A stretch of DNA of 64,000 nucleotides from Paracoccus aminophilus JCM 7686. GTDB taxonomy: Bacteria; Pseudomonadota; Alphaproteobacteria; Rhodobacterales; Rhodobacteraceae. Positions 62,959 to 64,000 of this stretch are shown piece by piece. Made by a program: the position numbers and the translations under genes. Numbering within the stretch: the stretch's first letter is position 1; the number at the start of each line of letters is the position of its first letter. The notes under the pieces were generated by a model, which was given only the letters and a program-made list of their open reading frames with translations, was not told the origin of the DNA and made no database searches. Where the stretch lies: positions 842,001 to 906,000 of the forward strand of contig NC_022041.1 in the NCBI RefSeq assembly GCF_000444995.1, read 5' to 3'.

Positions 62959-64000
62959 ATGAGCCAGTATGACGATTTCGATCCTTTCGAGGCGGCCGCG
63001 GCCCCCGTCCCTCTGTCCCAGCGGGCGATGGGCGTGCGGCCGACGCCCTATCTTGACGGTCTGAACCCGGCGCAGCGTGCGGCGGTCGAAGAGCTTGACG
63101 GCCCCGTCCTGCTGCTTGCCGGGGCAGGGACCGGCAAGACCCGGGCGCTGACGACGCGGATCGCGCATCTGCTGATGCAGGGCAAGGCGCGGCATGGCCA
63201 GATTCTCGCGGTGACCTTCACCAACAAGGCCGCGCGCGAGATGAAGGACCGTATCGCCCGGCTTCTGGGCGAAACCGTCGAGGGGATGCCCTGGCTTGGC
63301 ACCTTTCACTCGGTCTCGGTCAAGATCCTGCGCCGCCATGCCGAGCTGATCGGCAATGCCGACCTGCATCTGAAGACGACCTTCACCATTCTCGACACCG
63401 ACGATCAGATCCGGCTGCTGAAGCAGCTGATCGCGGCGGAAAACATCGACGAGAAACGCTGGCCCGCGCGAATGCTCGCCGGGCTGATCGACGCGTGGAA
63501 GAACCGCGCGCTGACGCCGTCGCGCGTGCCGAAAAGCGATGCCCGCGCCTATGACGGCTATGGGGTGAAGCTCTATCAGGCTTATCAGGACCGCTTGCTC
63601 GCGCTGAACGCCGTCGATTTCGGCGATCTCTTGATGCATTGCGTGACGTTGTTCCAGGCCCATCCCGACATTCTGCGCCAGTGGCAGGAGCGCTTCCGCT
63701 ATATCCTTGTCGACGAATATCAGGACACCAACACCGCGCAATATCTCTGGCTGCGGCTGCTCGCACAGGCCCATCACAACATCTGCGTCGTGGGCGATGA
63801 TGACCAGTCGATCTATGGTTGGCGCGGCGCCGAGGTCGGCAACATCCTGCGCTTTGAAAGCGATTTCCCCGGCGCCAAGGTTATCCGGCTTGAACAGAAC
63901 TATCGCTCGACCCCGCATATCCTCGCGGCGGCCTCGCGGCTGATTGCGGCCAATTCGGGGCGGCTTGGCAAGACGCTCTGGACCGAGGCCGAGGGCGGCG
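62959..64000 (+). CDS. UvrD/PcrA-type DNA helicase, 5' part
   Basis: The first 347 residues of a superfamily 1A helicase; the gene runs off the window. After a 28-residue N-terminal stretch comes GLNPAQRAAVEELDGPVLLL, then Walker A AGAGTGKT, motif Ia VTFTNKAAREMKDRI, GTFHSV, motif II ILVDEYQDTN, motif III VVGDDDQSIYGWRGA and motif IV LEQNYRSTP. This order is diagnostic for UvrD/PcrA/Rep. It functions in nucleotide excision and mismatch repair or replication restart. The start ATG 62959 lies 65 bp after folE2. Confidence 0.95.
   Translation, partial: MSQYDDFDPFEAAAAPVPLSQRAMGVRPTPYLDGLNPAQRAAVEELDGPVLLLAGAGTGKTRALTTRIAHLLMQGKARHGQILAVTFTNKAAREMKDRIARLLGETVEGMPWLGTFHSVSVKILRRHAELIGNADLHLKTTFTILDTDDQIRLLKQLIAAENIDEKRWPARMLAGLIDAWKNRALTPSRVPKSDARAYDGYGVKLYQAYQDRLLALNAVDFGDLLMHCVTLFQAHPDILRQWQERFRYILVDEYQDTNTAQYLWLRLLAQAHHNICVVGDDDQSIYGWRGAEVGNILRFESDFPGAKVIRLEQNYRSTPHILAAASRLIAANSGRLGKTLWTEAEGG

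Noticed and set aside
1..64000. tRNA, rRNA, CRISPR, prophage or insertion sequence
   Set aside because: I scanned the intergenic regions for T-loop signatures, spaced direct repeats, transposase-like frames and terminal inverted repeats, and saw none.

Overview
The window is about 64 kb of high-GC chromosome from an alphaproteobacterium of the Rhodobacteraceae, most likely Paracoccus or a close relative. The strongest evidence is the cytochrome aa3 oxidase cluster at 33.3-37.0 kb (ctaC, ctaB, a small ORF, ctaG, ctaE). It has the gene order known from Paracoccus denitrificans, and its subunit II closely resembles the P. denitrificans protein as I remember it. The window is almost wholly core genome. 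I see no rRNA, tRNA, CRISPR array, insertion sequence, phage gene or attachment site.

Layout. 0-5 kb: msrB, an OlsB-type acyltransferase, tgt, rnd and a tandem GNAT protein. 5-9 kb: the late histidine genes hisB-hisH-hisA-hisF-hisE on the minus strand, interrupted by a DUF2147 gene on the other strand and a small membrane-protein gene. 9-10.5 kb: a coiled-coil protein, zapA and a structured intergenic region that may encode 6S RNA. 10.5-14.1 kb: a sulfate ABC transporter with a short CysA. 14.4-21.5 kb: carB, an MFS exporter, a DAO-type oxidase and aroC. 21.7-28 kb: a pstSCAB-phoU-phoB phosphate operon behind a PhoB box. 28-33 kb: a large OmpA-family protein, dprA and tldD on the minus strand. 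33-41 kb: oxidase genes, surf1, thrC, an M16 peptidase and a RimJ-like acetyltransferase. 41-47 kb: the most accessory-looking stretch, with an orphan protein that has a possible Cys-His deamidase motif, a D-2-hydroxyacid dehydrogenase, a LysR/DoxX/ring-cleavage dioxygenase cassette and an acetyl-CoA hydrolase/transferase. 47-52 kb: metNIQ, tpiA, an IscA/ErpA-type protein and an exported nucleosidase. 52.5-64 kb: rpsD, a HugZ-like protein, an unknown exported protein, acnA, a DUF1223 protein, yciB, metZ, folE2 and the 5' part of a UvrD/PcrA helicase that runs off the window.

How the genes work together. Nutrient capture is a recurring theme: sulfate (sbp-cysT-cysW-cysA), methionine (metNIQ and metZ), and phosphate (the whole Pst system with its negative regulator PhoU and response regulator PhoB, but no phoR kinase in view). 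Subunits II and III of the terminal oxidase sit with its haem O and CuB assembly factors, while subunit I (ctaD) is elsewhere. Several convergent gene pairs are closed by strong bidirectional terminators.

Part 2 outcome. I did not find a clear new multi-gene system. The items most worth checking are the orphan 285-residue protein at 41.2-42.0 kb, the rpsD promoter/leader (three tandem 11-bp repeats, then a long hairpin just before the ribosome binding site), the possible 6S RNA after zapA, a three-hairpin AT-rich spacer between tgt and rnd, paired TTGCGCAA palindromes before metN, and a dispersed element found downstream of at least three genes.
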